64,000 nt of DNA from a bacterium (lineage in GTDB: Bacteria; Bacillota; Clostridia; Oscillospirales; Oscillospiraceae): positions 15,131 through 79,130 of the forward strand of contig SFVI01000010.1 in NCBI GenBank assembly GCA_004560305.1, written 5' to 3'. Positions 1 to 9,004 of this stretch are shown in pieces (position 1 is the stretch's first letter; each line of letters opens with the position of its first letter). The position numbers and the translations under genes are program-made. The notes beneath the pieces are model-generated. The model made no database searches. It saw nothing but the letters and a program-made list of their open reading frames with translations, and was not told where the DNA came from.

Positions 1-8
1 CTATAAAA

Positions 9-1283
9 TCAAGGCTTTTGCATTGGCTTTCTGCCGGACAGCATAGGCAATGGGAACATACAGAGTATGGCAAAAGTACTCACCGCCAGCATTCTGTAAG
101 TAAACCAATGGTGGATATAGGAGTGGTTCCCCATAGCCATATACCAGAGGAAGGGCAGCAGGGCAAGGATGGCCAGGGGTACGTAATTGCCAGACTCATT
201 CGTAAACCTGCCCCGTTTCCCGCCCATCGTCACCGCAACTGCAAGCATATATATGGCTGCTGCCAGAGCAGCCGGAGAAATCAAGTGGGCTAGGTTGCGC
301 ACCACCACATCCAGGTAACTGAAGGCATAGCCCGCCTCATCAGCCATGGATGAGCGGAAGAAAGCGATCGTCAAAGCGGTTCTGATTGTGTCGGCATCTC
401 CAAATACCGCCGCAATTATCCATTTTCCTGCCCACATGCCGCCGTAACCCACAAACCAGGGTACAAGGCAGCCAAGCAGCAGGCGAAGCTTTTCCCCGGA
501 TTTTCTTTTGTCTGCACATAGTAGGAGACAAAAGGGTATACCAAAACTTGCCAGCGGCCAGGTGAGCAGATCAAAGAAACTTGTAGCACAACCCACAGCC
601 GCGAAAAACAGCGGCAGCCTGTCTCTTGTTTCTTTTAACCACTCCAGTTTCAGAAGCATAAGGCTTGAGGACAGAACGCTTATATAATAGATCGTGGAAT
701 ATTGCAGGGAACGGACTATGGCCAGGGGATCTATAAGAAGCAGGGTCAGCAGCAGGGACGGAATGTAGTTTGTCTCCCCTATTTTCCACATCAGGAACAA
801 CAACCAAAGGGTACAAAGGCCAATCACAAGTGCGTTAAGCACCCTTATTTGTCCATAATTGAGTATGGACAGGGCCGGCTTAAGCGTAAGCAGATATCCA
901 TGCCAGTATCGCTCATAGGCAATGTGGCTTGCCGCCGCCCCATCTCCATAATGGGAAACGAGTGTCAGGACGGGATCCGTTTCAGGAGGCACAGCATACC
1001 TATATACCTTCAGAGTCTTCTCCAAAGCGTTTTCCTCTCCCGGGTAGGATGCACTAAGGAGCATGAGCGCATCAGTAAAGTTGTCCAGCCGTGTATCCAC
1101 GCCCATGATATCCGTCACAGGATACGTACCCTCACGACGGAAAATCTCCACTGATGCCGTCACATTCTCCTCCATGGGAGCCGTTGGCAGCAGATACACC
1201 AGTATCAGCAGAAGAAAGCCAGTAATGGCGGACAATGTCACCAGTACCGCAAGTTTTGAAATTATCCTAAAAAAAGTTTTCAT
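9..1283 (-). CDS. Polytopic membrane protein of unknown function
   Basis: I do not recognise this 424-residue protein. It has an N-terminal membrane segment (about residues 10-32), an extracytoplasmic stretch of about 120 residues, and then seven or eight further hydrophobic segments. That is the outline of GT-C glycosyltransferases or flippase-like proteins, but I see no diagnostic catalytic motif. It lies 81 bp downstream of pyrE on the same strand with no clear terminator between, so read-through from the pyr operon is possible. A functional link to pyrimidine synthesis is unlikely. Its GC content looks lower than that of the pyr genes, which hints at separate ancestry. Real gene: fairly sure. 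Function: open. Confidence 0.7.
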   Translation of the reverse strand: MKTFFRIISKLAVLVTLSAITGFLLLILVYLLPTAPMEENVTASVEIFRREGTYPVTDIMGVDTRLDNFTDALMLLSASYPGEENALEKTLKVYRYAVPPETDPVLTLVSHYGDGAAASHIAYERYWHGYLLTLKPALSILNYGQIRVLNALVIGLCTLWLLFLMWKIGETNYIPSLLLTLLLIDPLAIVRSLQYSTIYYISVLSSSLMLLKLEWLKETRDRLPLFFAAVGCATSFFDLLTWPLASFGIPFCLLLCADKRKSGEKLRLLLGCLVPWFVGYGGMWAGKWIIAAVFGDADTIRTALTIAFFRSSMADEAGYAFSYLDVVVRNLAHLISPAALAAAIYMLAVAVTMGGKRGRFTNESGNYVPLAILALLPFLWYMAMGNHSYIHHWFTYRMLAVSTFAILCMFPLPMLSGRKPMQKP

Positions 1284-1364
1284 CTTTCATCCGTTCCATG
1301 GTGCGTGGATGTACTCACACCTGGCGCCCCCCTTTCTCCCCAGCAACCGCTGAGCCTGCGGCCC

Positions 1365-2006
1365 TCACTTGCTGATCCAGCTCTCGTCGGAGGGGTTATT
1401 GCGGAAGGCCATGAGCCGCTCCACGTCCTCGGGGCGGATATAGCCCTCCTGTGCGGCGGTCTGGGCCACCACGTCGAAGTTGGTGAGGGAGACGTTCTTC
1501 ACCTGGGCCGCTGCCAGCCGCTCCAGGCCCTTCTGCATGCCGTAGGTAAAGATGCTCACCACACCCAGCACTTCTGCCCCAGCTTCCCGGAGCACTTCCA
1601 CCACTTCGATGACGCTGCCGCCGGTGGAGATCAGGTCTTCCACCACCACTACCTTCTGGCCCGGCTCCAGCCGGCCCTCGATCTGGTTCTGGCGGCCATG
1701 GTCCTTCGCACCGGAGCGCACATAGCCCATGGGCATATTCAGCAGGTGGGCGGTGATGGCGGCGTGGGCGATGCCGGCGGTGGAGGTGCCCATCAGCACC
1801 TGGGCCTCCGGGTAGTTCTCCTGAATCAGCCGGGCCAGGCCCTGCTCCACATCCAGGCGGACTTCCGGGGCGGTGAGGGTCAGGCGGTTGTCGGTATACA
1901 CCGGGCTCTTGATGCCGCTGGCCCAGGTGAAGGGCTCATCCGGGCGGAAGAACACGGCCTGAATCTTCAAAAGGTCTTTCGCGATGACTTTTTCCATTGC
2001 TTCCAT
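1365..2006 (-). CDS. pyrE: Orotate phosphoribosyltransferase
   Basis: Converts orotate and PRPP to orotidine monophosphate in the cytoplasm, the fifth step of UMP synthesis. The PRPP-binding motif VVVVEDLISTGGS sits around residue 115 and the length (213 residues) is normal for the family. I start at the ATG ending at 2006 because its A is shared with the pyrF stop (TAATG) and an AAAGGAG site lies about 10 nt upstream. The longer open frame to 2030 would put the start inside that ribosome site. Last gene of the pyr operon and probably translationally coupled to pyrF. Confidence 0.95.
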   Translation of the reverse strand: MEAMEKVIAKDLLKIQAVFFRPDEPFTWASGIKSPVYTDNRLTLTAPEVRLDVEQGLARLIQENYPEAQVLMGTSTAGIAHAAITAHLLNMPMGYVRSGAKDHGRQNQIEGRLEPGQKVVVVEDLISTGGSVIEVVEVLREAGAEVLGVVSIFTYGMQKGLERLAAAQVKNVSLTNFDVVAQTAAQEGYIRPEDVERLMAFRNNPSDESWISK

Positions 2007-2704
2007 TATCCAACAAACTCCTTTACACATCTTTCATAGGCGGCCACTGGGTCGGCGGCGGCAGTGATGGGCCGGCCCACCACGATATAGTCGGAGCCCA
2101 GCTCCTTTGCCTTTTCCGGGGTGGTGACCCGTTTCTGGTCTCCCACGTCCCCATCGGCGAAGCGGACGCCGGGGGTGACAGTGACAAAGCCGTCGCCGCA
2201 GGCCTGGTGCACCTTCCCCGCCTCCAGGGGGGAGCAGACCACGCCGTCCAGCCCGGCTTCCTTGGCGGTGCGGGCGTAGGACATGACCACCTGGTCCAGA
2301 GGCCGGTCAATCAGCAGCTCCCGGCGCATGCTGTCCTCATCGGTGGAGGTCAGCTGGGTGACGGCAATCAGCAGGGGGCGGCTGCCGTCAGGCCGGGTCA
2401 GCCCCTCCAGGGCGGCCTTCATCATGGCGGAGGTACCGGCGGCGTGGACATTGCACATATCCACATCCAGGCCGGAGAGCACGGCCATGGCCTTTTTCAC
2501 AGTGTTGGGAATATCGTGGAGCTTCAGATCCAAAAAGATCTTATGGCCCCGGGCCTTGATCTGGCGGACGATCTCCGGCCCTTCGGCATAGTACAGCTCC
2601 ATGCCGATCTTCACAAAGGGCTTGCGCCCGGTGAACTTGTCCAGAAAGGTGAACACCTGCTCCTTACTGCTGAAATCGCAGGCGACGATCACATCTTTAC
2701 CCAT
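2006..2704 (-). CDS. pyrF: Orotidine 5'-phosphate decarboxylase
   Basis: Decarboxylates OMP to UMP, the last step of de novo pyrimidine synthesis. The catalytic signature DLKLHDIP (Asp-Lys-Asp) is present near residue 60. The C-terminal phosphate-binding part reads YIVVGRPITAAADP. At 232 residues it is the short, monofunctional bacterial type. It overlaps pyrD by 8 nt and touches pyrE through a TAATG junction, so all three are probably translated in a coupled way. Confidence 0.96.
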   Translation of the reverse strand: MGKDVIVACDFSSKEQVFTFLDKFTGRKPFVKIGMELYYAEGPEIVRQIKARGHKIFLDLKLHDIPNTVKKAMAVLSGLDVDMCNVHAAGTSAMMKAALEGLTRPDGSRPLLIAVTQLTSTDEDSMRRELLIDRPLDQVVMSYARTAKEAGLDGVVCSPLEAGKVHQACGDGFVTVTPGVRFADGDVGDQKRVTTPEKAKELGSDYIVVGRPITAAADPVAAYERCVKEFVG

Positions 2705-3614
2705 GCTTACATCCTCCTATAATCTCTTTCAATGCGTTGATGTTGTACTTTTCCATCGCGGCGGGCAGGGCCTGGACAATATCCCGGCAGGCGAAGGGGT
2801 TCACCAGGTTGGCGGCCCCCACTTCCACCGCTGTGGCCCCGGCCAGCAGCATTTCGATCACGTTCTCCGCGCTGGCAACGCCGCCCACGCCGATCACCGG
2901 GATGTCCACCGCCTGGCTCACCTGGTACACCATTCGCAGGGCCACCGGGAAGATGGCCGGGCCGGAGAAGCCGCCCATGGTGTTGGCAACTACCGGCCTC
3001 CGGGTATTCAGGTCGATGCGCATGCCCAGCATGGTGTTGATAAGGCTGAGGCCGTCGGCCCCGGCCTCCGCACAGGCTTTGGCGATGGAGACGATATCGG
3101 TAACGTTGGGGGTCAGCTTGATGATCACCGGCTTATGGCACACGGCCTTCACCGCACGGGTGACCTCCGCCGCCGCTTCTGGGCAGGTGCCGAAGCTCAT
3201 GCCGCCGCCGTGGACATTGGGGCAGCTGACGTTCACCTCCAGCCAGCCCACCTGGTCACACTTGTCCAGCTTCCGGCAGGCAAGCACATAGTCCTCTACG
3301 GAGAAGCCGCTGACATTGGCCATCACCTTTTTGTGGAAAACCTGTTTCAGCTTGGGCAGCTCTTCCTCAATCACCTTGTCCACGCCCGGGTTTTGCAGGC
3401 CCACGGCGTTGATGAGACCGGCGGTGCAGTCGGCGATGCGGGGGGTGGGGTTGCCGAAGCGGGGCTCCCTTGTGGTGCCCTTGAAGGAGAAGGTGCCCAG
3501 GATATTGATGTCGTACAGCTCCGCAAACTCATAGCCATAGCCGAAGGTGCCGCTGGCGGGGATCACTGGGTTATCCAGAGGGATACCGCAGAGGGACACG
3601 CTCAGGTCTGCCAT
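2697..3614 (-). CDS. pyrD: Dihydroorotate dehydrogenase, class 1B catalytic subunit
   Basis: FMN enzyme that oxidises dihydroorotate to orotate. NVSCPNVHGGG carries the Cys base that marks class 1 enzymes. The 305-residue length and the adjacent pyrK identify it as the NAD-linked class 1B (PyrDB) subunit of a PyrD2K2 heterotetramer. Glycine-rich FMN-phosphate motifs (IGVGGVAS and GATAVEVG) lie in the C-terminal third. It overlaps pyrK by 13 nt and pyrF by 8 nt, the usual Firmicutes arrangement. Confidence 0.96.
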   Translation of the reverse strand: MADLSVSLCGIPLDNPVIPASGTFGYGYEFAELYDINILGTFSFKGTTREPRFGNPTPRIADCTAGLINAVGLQNPGVDKVIEEELPKLKQVFHKKVMANVSGFSVEDYVLACRKLDKCDQVGWLEVNVSCPNVHGGGMSFGTCPEAAAEVTRAVKAVCHKPVIIKLTPNVTDIVSIAKACAEAGADGLSLINTMLGMRIDLNTRRPVVANTMGGFSGPAIFPVALRMVYQVSQAVDIPVIGVGGVASAENVIEMLLAGATAVEVGAANLVNPFACRDIVQALPAAMEKYNINALKEIIGGCKHG

Positions 3615-4336
3615 TTTATCTCCTCCTTCCGCAGCACCGGGCCTTCTTTACAAATGCGCTTGACGCCGTAGAGCGTCTCGCAGGAGCAGCCCATGCAGGC
3701 CCCGAAGCCGCAGCCCATCCGCTGCTCAAAGCTGAACTGGCCGGAGGTGACGGTGCAGTCGTTCACAGCTTTGAACATGGCCTCCGGGCCGCAGGTGTAA
3801 AAATAGCTGTAGTCCAGGCCCGCCATGGTCTGGGTGACGAAGCCCTTCAGGCCCCGGCTGCCGTCCTCGGTGCAGAGGGTGACAGCGCAGCCCAAGGCTT
3901 TGAATTCTTCTTCGTACACCACCTGCGCCGCTGTGGCAAAGCCCAGGAGCACCTGGGGCCTTTTTCCCTCAGCGATCAGCTGCTTTGCCAGGGCGTAGAG
4001 CGGCGTGAAGCCCAGGCCGCCGCCGATCAGCAGGGGCTTCTCCCCCGCCGGGGCCAGGTCAAAGCCGTTGCCCAGGCCGGTGAGAAGGTCCAGACTGCCG
4101 CTTTCCATCCGGGAGAGCTGCTCCGTCCCCCGGCCCACGACGCGGTAGACCACCGTCAGGCTGTCCTTATCCCAGTCGCAGACGGAGAGGGGGCGGCGCA
4201 GGAAGCAGCCGTCGATCCTGATATTCACGAACTGGCCGGGGCGGGTGATGGCCCCGGTGTCCCCCCGCAGGTGCAGGCGCATGACCTGGCTGTTCAGGGG
4301 GCGGTTCTCTCTGATTTCAAAAATTCCCTGTTTCAT
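3602..4336 (-). CDS. pyrK: Dihydroorotate dehydrogenase electron-transfer subunit
   Basis: Iron-sulfur flavoprotein that passes electrons from PyrD's FMN to NAD+. The N-terminal half is a ferredoxin-reductase-type FAD domain (RRPLSVCDWD for FAD) and the middle carries the nucleotide region LLIGGGLGFTPLYAL. The C-terminal CGFGACMGCSC followed by a further Cys 11 residues on matches the [2Fe-2S] ligands. Length 244 is normal. It starts 8 nt after carB and overlaps pyrD by 13 nt. Confidence 0.95.
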   Translation of the reverse strand: MKQGIFEIRENRPLNSQVMRLHLRGDTGAITRPGQFVNIRIDGCFLRRPLSVCDWDKDSLTVVYRVVGRGTEQLSRMESGSLDLLTGLGNGFDLAPAGEKPLLIGGGLGFTPLYALAKQLIAEGKRPQVLLGFATAAQVVYEEEFKALGCAVTLCTEDGSRGLKGFVTQTMAGLDYSYFYTCGPEAMFKAVNDCTVTSGQFSFEQRMGCGFGACMGCSCETLYGVKRICKEGPVLRKEEIKWQT

Positions 4337-4344
4337 GCCGTCCC

Positions 4345-7300
4345 TCAGGCGTCGATGGTGGAGATGCGCAGGGTGGTCTCCTCCAGCACATCCAGCAGCA
4401 CCTTCACGGTGTCCAGGGCGGTGAACATGGTGACATTGTTCTCGGTGGCGGCGGTGCGGATCTTATAGCCGTCGCTCATCTGGCCCAGAGAGCCGATGTC
4501 CTGGGTGTTGATGACGTAGGCGATGTGGCCCTGGCGCAGGGCTTCCAGAATCTCGTCGCTGCCGTCCCGCAGCTTTTTCAGCACATGGGTGCGGATGCCG
4601 TTTTCCTTCAGGAATTTGGCGGTGCCCTCGGTGGCCTCGATGTTGAAGCCCAGGTCATAGAAGCGGCGGATCAGGGGCAGGGCCTCCTGCTTGTCCTTAT
4701 CGGCCACGGTGGCGAACACGGTGCCGTAATTCTGCAGGTGGGTGCCGGAGGCCTGCAGGGCCTTGTACAGGGCACGGTTCAGCTTGTCGTCATAGCCGAT
4801 GGCCTCGCCGGTGGACTTCATCTCCGGGGAGAGGTAGGCATCCAGGCCGCGGATCTTGTTGAAGGAGAACACCGGCACCTTCACATACCAGCGGTCCTTC
4901 TCTTTGGGATAGATGTCGAAGATGCCCTGCTCCTTCAGGCTCTTGCCCAGGATGACCTCGGTGGCGATGTCCGCCAGGCTGTAGCCGGTGGCCTTGGACA
5001 GGAAGGGAACGGTGCGGGAGGAGCGGGGGTTGACCTCGATAATATAGACCTTCTCGTTCTGGTCCACGATGAACTGGATATTGTACAGGCCCACAATGCC
5101 GATGCCCAGGCCCAGCTTCTTGGCGTACTGCAAAACGATGCCCTTCACCTTGTCGGAAATGCTGAAGGTGGGGTAGACGCTGATGGAGTCGCCGCTGTGG
5201 ATGCCGGTGCGCTCTACCAGCTCCATGATGCCGGGGACGAACACGTCCCGGCCGTCGCAGATGGCGTCCACCTCGATCTCCTTGCCGATGATGTACTTAT
5301 CCACCAGCACCGGCTTATCCACGTCCACCTCCACGGCGGTCTTTAAATACTGGCGCAGCTGCTGCTCGTTGGCCACGATCTGCATGGCCCGGCCGCCCAG
5401 CACGAAGCTGGGGCGCACCAGCACCGGGTAGCCGATGGCTTCGGCAGCCTTCACGCCGTCCTCAATGTTGGTGACGGCCTGGCCCTGGGGCTGGGGAATG
5501 TTCAGCTCCTCCAGGATTTTCTCAAAGCTGTCCCGGTTCTCGGCCCGCTCGATGGCCTGGCAGTCGGTGCCGATGATCTTCACGCCCCACTCCATGAGAG
5601 GCTGGGCCAGGTTGATGGCGGTCTGGCCGCCCAGGGAGGCGATGACCCCCTCCGGCTTCTCAAACTCGATGATGTTCATCACATCCTCGGTGGTGAGAGG
5701 CTCGAAATACAGCTTGTCGGCAGTGGTATAGTCGGTGGAGACGGTCTCCGGGTTGTTGTTGATGATGATGGCCTCATAGCCGGACTTCTTGATGGTGGTG
5801 ACGGCGTGGACGGTGGAATAGTCAAACTCCACGCCCTGGCCGATGCGGATGGGGCCGGCGCCCAGCACCACAATCTTTTTCTTCTCCCCCAGGCGGGAGG
5901 CGTTGGGGAAGGAATAGGAAGAATAGAAATAGGGAATGTAGGCGTTGGTGTGGCAGGTATCCACCATGGGATAGTTGGGGAACAGGTCAAAATACTTCCT
6001 CTGCTTATAGATGTCCAGCTCCGTCTTGCCCCAGAGCTGGGCAATGTATTTGTCGCTGAAGCCCATCTTCTTGGCCTCTTCCAGCAGCTGGGTGTTGCCC
6101 ACATTGGCGGCAAGGGTCTTCTCCATATCCACGATCTTCTGAATGGACTCCAGGAAGAAGGGGGTGATCATGGTGATGGCATAGAGCTGGTCGATCCCCA
6201 CGCCCCGGCGCAGCAGCTCGGCAATGGCAAAGATGTTGTCATCCCGGAACTCGCCGATATACGCCAGCATTTCCTCGGTGGGCATATCGTCAAACTTGGG
6301 CAGGTGGAAGTGGCACACGCCGATCTCCAGAGAGCGAACGGATTTCAGCAGGCACTCCTCCAGGTTGGCGCCGATGCCCATGACTTCGCCGGTGGCCTTC
6401 ATCTGGGTGCCCAGCTTGTTGGGGGCGGTGGCGAACTTGTCAAAGGGGAAGCGCGGCATCTTGGCCACCACATAGTCCAGGCTGGGCTCAAAGGCGGCAT
6501 TGGTGTTGGCGATGCCGATCTCCTCCAGAGCCATGCCCACGGCGATTTTGGCGGTGACCCGGGCGATGGGGTAGCCGCTGGCCTTGGAGGCCAGAGCAGA
6601 GGAACGGGACACCCGGGGGTTCACCTCGATGAGATAATACTCGCTGGAGTTGGGGTTCAGGGCAAACTGGACGTTGCAGCCGCCCTCGATCTTCAGCTCA
6701 CGGATGATCTTGATGGCGCTGTCGTTGAGCATTTTCAGGTCATGGTCATTGAGGGTCATGATGGGGGCCACCACGATGGAGTCCCCGGTGTGGACGCCCA
6801 CGGGGTCCACGTTCTCCATGCCGCAGATGGTGATGGCATGGTCATTGGAGTCCCGCATGACCTCAAACTCGATCTCCTTATAGCCCTTGACACTCTTCTC
6901 GATCAGCACCTGATGGACGGGAGAGAGCTTGAAGGCGTTGAGGCCGATCTCCACCAGCTCCTCCTCATTGTTGGCAAAGCCGCCGCCGGTGCCGCCCAGG
7001 GTGAAGGCGGGGCGCAGCACAACGGGATAGCCGATGTCCTTTGCGGCCTTCTTGGCCTGCTCCAGGTCATAGGTGATCTCGGAGGGGATGGTGGGCTCGC
7101 CGATGGACTGGCACAGCTCCTTGAACAGCTCCCGGTCCTCGGCCCGCTCGATGCTCTCGCTGCTGGTGCCCAGCAGCTCCACCCGGCATTCCTTCAGCAC
7201 GCCCTTCTTTTCCAGCTGCATGGCCAGGTTCAGGCCGGTCTGGCCGCCGATGCCGGGGACGATGGCATCGGGCCGCTCATAGCGCAGGATCTTGGCCATA

Positions 7301-7518
7301 TATTCCAGGGTCAGGGGCTCCATATACACCTTGTCGGCAATGGTGGTGTCGGTCATGATGGTGGCCGGGTTGGAGTTGCACAGCACCACCTCATAGCCCT
7401 CTTCCTTCAGGGCAAGGCAGGCCTGGGTGCCGGCATAGTCAAACTCGGCAGCCTGGCCGATGACGATGGGGCCGGAGCCGATGATCAGAATCTTCTTGAT
7501 GTCCGTTCTCTTTGCCAT
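4345..7518 (-). CDS. carB: Carbamoyl-phosphate synthase large subunit
   Basis: Makes carbamoyl phosphate from bicarbonate, ammonia and two ATP for pyrimidine (and arginine) synthesis. It is full length (1057 residues) with the duplicated ATP-grasp halves. Each half opens with the same motif (IIGSGPIVIGQAAEFDYAG near residue 11 and VLGAGPIRIGQGVEFDYS near 555). The C-terminal regulatory MGS-like domain follows residue ~935. GGAGG lies 8 nt before the ATG. The glutaminase partner carA is not next to it and not elsewhere in this window, so the small subunit must be encoded elsewhere. Confidence 0.97.
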   Translation of the reverse strand: MAKRTDIKKILIIGSGPIVIGQAAEFDYAGTQACLALKEEGYEVVLCNSNPATIMTDTTIADKVYMEPLTLEYMAKILRYERPDAIVPGIGGQTGLNLAMQLEKKGVLKECRVELLGTSSESIERAEDRELFKELCQSIGEPTIPSEITYDLEQAKKAAKDIGYPVVLRPAFTLGGTGGGFANNEEELVEIGLNAFKLSPVHQVLIEKSVKGYKEIEFEVMRDSNDHAITICGMENVDPVGVHTGDSIVVAPIMTLNDHDLKMLNDSAIKIIRELKIEGGCNVQFALNPNSSEYYLIEVNPRVSRSSALASKASGYPIARVTAKIAVGMALEEIGIANTNAAFEPSLDYVVAKMPRFPFDKFATAPNKLGTQMKATGEVMGIGANLEECLLKSVRSLEIGVCHFHLPKFDDMPTEEMLAYIGEFRDDNIFAIAELLRRGVGIDQLYAITMITPFFLESIQKIVDMEKTLAANVGNTQLLEEAKKMGFSDKYIAQLWGKTELDIYKQRKYFDLFPNYPMVDTCHTNAYIPYFYSSYSFPNASRLGEKKKIVVLGAGPIRIGQGVEFDYSTVHAVTTIKKSGYEAIIINNNPETVSTDYTTADKLYFEPLTTEDVMNIIEFEKPEGVIASLGGQTAINLAQPLMEWGVKIIGTDCQAIERAENRDSFEKILEELNIPQPQGQAVTNIEDGVKAAEAIGYPVLVRPSFVLGGRAMQIVANEQQLRQYLKTAVEVDVDKPVLVDKYIIGKEIEVDAICDGRDVFVPGIMELVERTGIHSGDSISVYPTFSISDKVKGIVLQYAKKLGLGIGIVGLYNIQFIVDQNEKVYIIEVNPRSSRTVPFLSKATGYSLADIATEVILGKSLKEQGIFDIYPKEKDRWYVKVPVFSFNKIRGLDAYLSPEMKSTGEAIGYDDKLNRALYKALQASGTHLQNYGTVFATVADKDKQEALPLIRRFYDLGFNIEATEGTAKFLKENGIRTHVLKKLRDGSDEILEALRQGHIAYVINTQDIGSLGQMSDGYKIRTAATENNVTMFTALDTVKVLLDVLEETTLRISTIDA

Positions 7519-7563
7519 TTCAGTTCCTCCATAACAAATCTCTTGTTTGTTTTAATGTATCAC

Positions 7564-8766
7564 TTACTTCTCTATATAGACGGTTTTGCCGTTATATACG
7601 GTTTTTACGCAGCGGCCACAGACCTCCATGCCGGCAAAGGGCGTAGCCCTGCCCATGGAGCGGAAGCCGGTGGGGTCAATGGTGTAGCGTTCGTTCAGGT
7701 CCCAGACGCAGCAGTCCTCCCCTGTCAGGGGGATGTTAAAGCGGCGGCGGGGATTGGTGCTCAGCAGTTCCACCAGCTTTTCCAGGCTGATGATCCCGGT
7801 CAGCACCAGGCCGGTGTACAGCACAGGGAAGGCCGTTTCCAGGCCCACGATGCCGAAGGCGCTTTTCTCCAGGCCCCGGCTCTTTTCCTCCGCCGAATGG
7901 GGGGCATGGTCGGTGGCGATGATGTCAATGGTGCCGTCCTGAATGCCCTCGATCAGGGCCTGCCGGTCCTCCCTCCCCCGCACCGGGGGGTTCATCTTGA
8001 AGCGGCCCTCCTCCTGCAGCATGCTGTCATCCAGCAGCAGGTAGTGGGGCGCGGTCTCACAGCTGACATCCAGGCCCCTGGCCTTGGCCTGGCGGATCAG
8101 GGCCACACTCTCCTTGGCGGAGATGTGGCACACATGGTAGGCGCAGCCGGTTTCTTCCACCAGCTTCAGGTCCCGCTCGATCTGCCGGTACTCGCTCTCG
8201 GAGCAGATGCCCCGGTGGCCGTGGGCCCTGGCATAGGCTCCATCGTGAATATACCCGCCCCGCAGCAGTTCATTCACCTCGCAGTGGGCCACGATCATCT
8301 TCCCCAGCTTTTTGGCCCGCAGCATGGCTTCCCGCATCATCTCATCGCGCTGGACGCCCCGGCCATCATCGGAAAAGCCGGCCACATCCGCCGCCATTTC
8401 TTCCAGCGCTGCCAGCTGCTCGCCCCGCTGGCCCACGGTGATGGCGGCATAGGGCAGCACGTTTATGGTAGCGTCCCGCCCGATGACTGCCAGCTCCGCC
8501 TCCAGGTGCTCCTGGCTGTCCGGCACCGGGTTCAGATTGGGCATGGCGCAGACGGCGGTGTAGCCCCCCGCCGCGGCGGCGGCGCAGCCGCTGGCCACGG
8601 TCTCCTTATAAGAAAATCCCGGCTCTCTGAAATGCACATGCACATCACAAAAACCGGGAAAAACAGCATATCCGTTATCATCAAAACCAAAGGCGCCGCC
8701 CTCCACAGGGAACAGCTGTTCCTGGGGGGCGTTCTTTCTATCCAGCTTGCAGACTCTCTCCGTCAT
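7564..8766 (-). CDS. pyrC: Dihydroorotase
   Basis: Zinc amidohydrolase that cyclises carbamoyl-aspartate to dihydroorotate. The metal site DVHVHFREPG (about residue 46) and the later ATDHAPHSAEEK segment are the class I dihydroorotase signatures. The carboxylated-Lys region is near FSDDGRG. I take the ATG at 8766, which has AAAGGGTG about 5 nt upstream. An in-frame GTG at 8781 is possible but lacks a site. It is the first gene of the pyr operon; the promoter is about 110 nt upstream. The gap to carB is 45 nt. Confidence 0.95.
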   Translation of the reverse strand: MTERVCKLDRKNAPQEQLFPVEGGAFGFDDNGYAVFPGFCDVHVHFREPGFSYKETVASGCAAAAAGGYTAVCAMPNLNPVPDSQEHLEAELAVIGRDATINVLPYAAITVGQRGEQLAALEEMAADVAGFSDDGRGVQRDEMMREAMLRAKKLGKMIVAHCEVNELLRGGYIHDGAYARAHGHRGICSESEYRQIERDLKLVEETGCAYHVCHISAKESVALIRQAKARGLDVSCETAPHYLLLDDSMLQEEGRFKMNPPVRGREDRQALIEGIQDGTIDIIATDHAPHSAEEKSRGLEKSAFGIVGLETAFPVLYTGLVLTGIISLEKLVELLSTNPRRRFNIPLTGEDCCVWDLNERYTIDPTGFRSMGRATPFAGMEVCGRCVKTVYNGKTVYIEK

Positions 8767-8769
8767 GGT

Positions 8770-8870
8770 ACACCCTTTCACGCATCAACACACAGAAAGA
8801 GACGCGGCCAAAGCTGCGTCCTTCTATGCTCAATCCTGCTCACATCATGGTTTTTCTGCTTACTTTCAGG
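8770..8870 (-). promoter_or_regulatory. pyr operon leader with a GC hairpin
   Basis: The ~100 nt transcribed leader before pyrC contains an inverted repeat (GACGCAGC, loop, GCCGCGTC, about 8799-8818) followed by a weak, C-interrupted T stretch. It could be an attenuator of the type that controls pyr genes in Firmicutes. I could not find the conserved PyrR-binding loop, so this is only a possibility. Confidence 0.3.
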
Positions 8871-8872
8871 GT

Positions 8873-8900
8873 ATTATACCATATTTTGCGGTCTTGTCAA
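8873..8900 (-). promoter_or_regulatory. Sigma-A promoter of the pyr operon
   Basis: On the minus strand a perfect TTGACA (8895-8900) is separated by 16 bp from a perfect TATAAT (8873-8878), about 110 bp before pyrC. Confidence 0.85.
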
Positions 8901-8945
8901 CCAAGGCGGTCTTATCCACGCAAAATCTACCTTTTGCACGGATAG

Positions 8946-8980
8946 AAAAAGCCCAGTGACCCTTTCTTTGGTCACTGGGC
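8946..8980 (-). terminator. Intrinsic terminator of ftsH
   Basis: GCCCAGTGACC and its complement form an 11-bp stem with an 8-nt loop (8951-8980). On the minus strand it is followed by TTTTT. It ends the ftsH transcript just before the pyr promoter. Confidence 0.88.
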
Positions 8981-9004
8981 TAAAATCGTCCGAAAGGCTT
9001 ATGC

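Noticed and set aside
8770..8870. A firm PyrR attenuator call for the pyr leader
   Set aside because: The hairpin has a weak T tract and the conserved PyrR-binding loop was not found. Kept only as a low-confidence leader.
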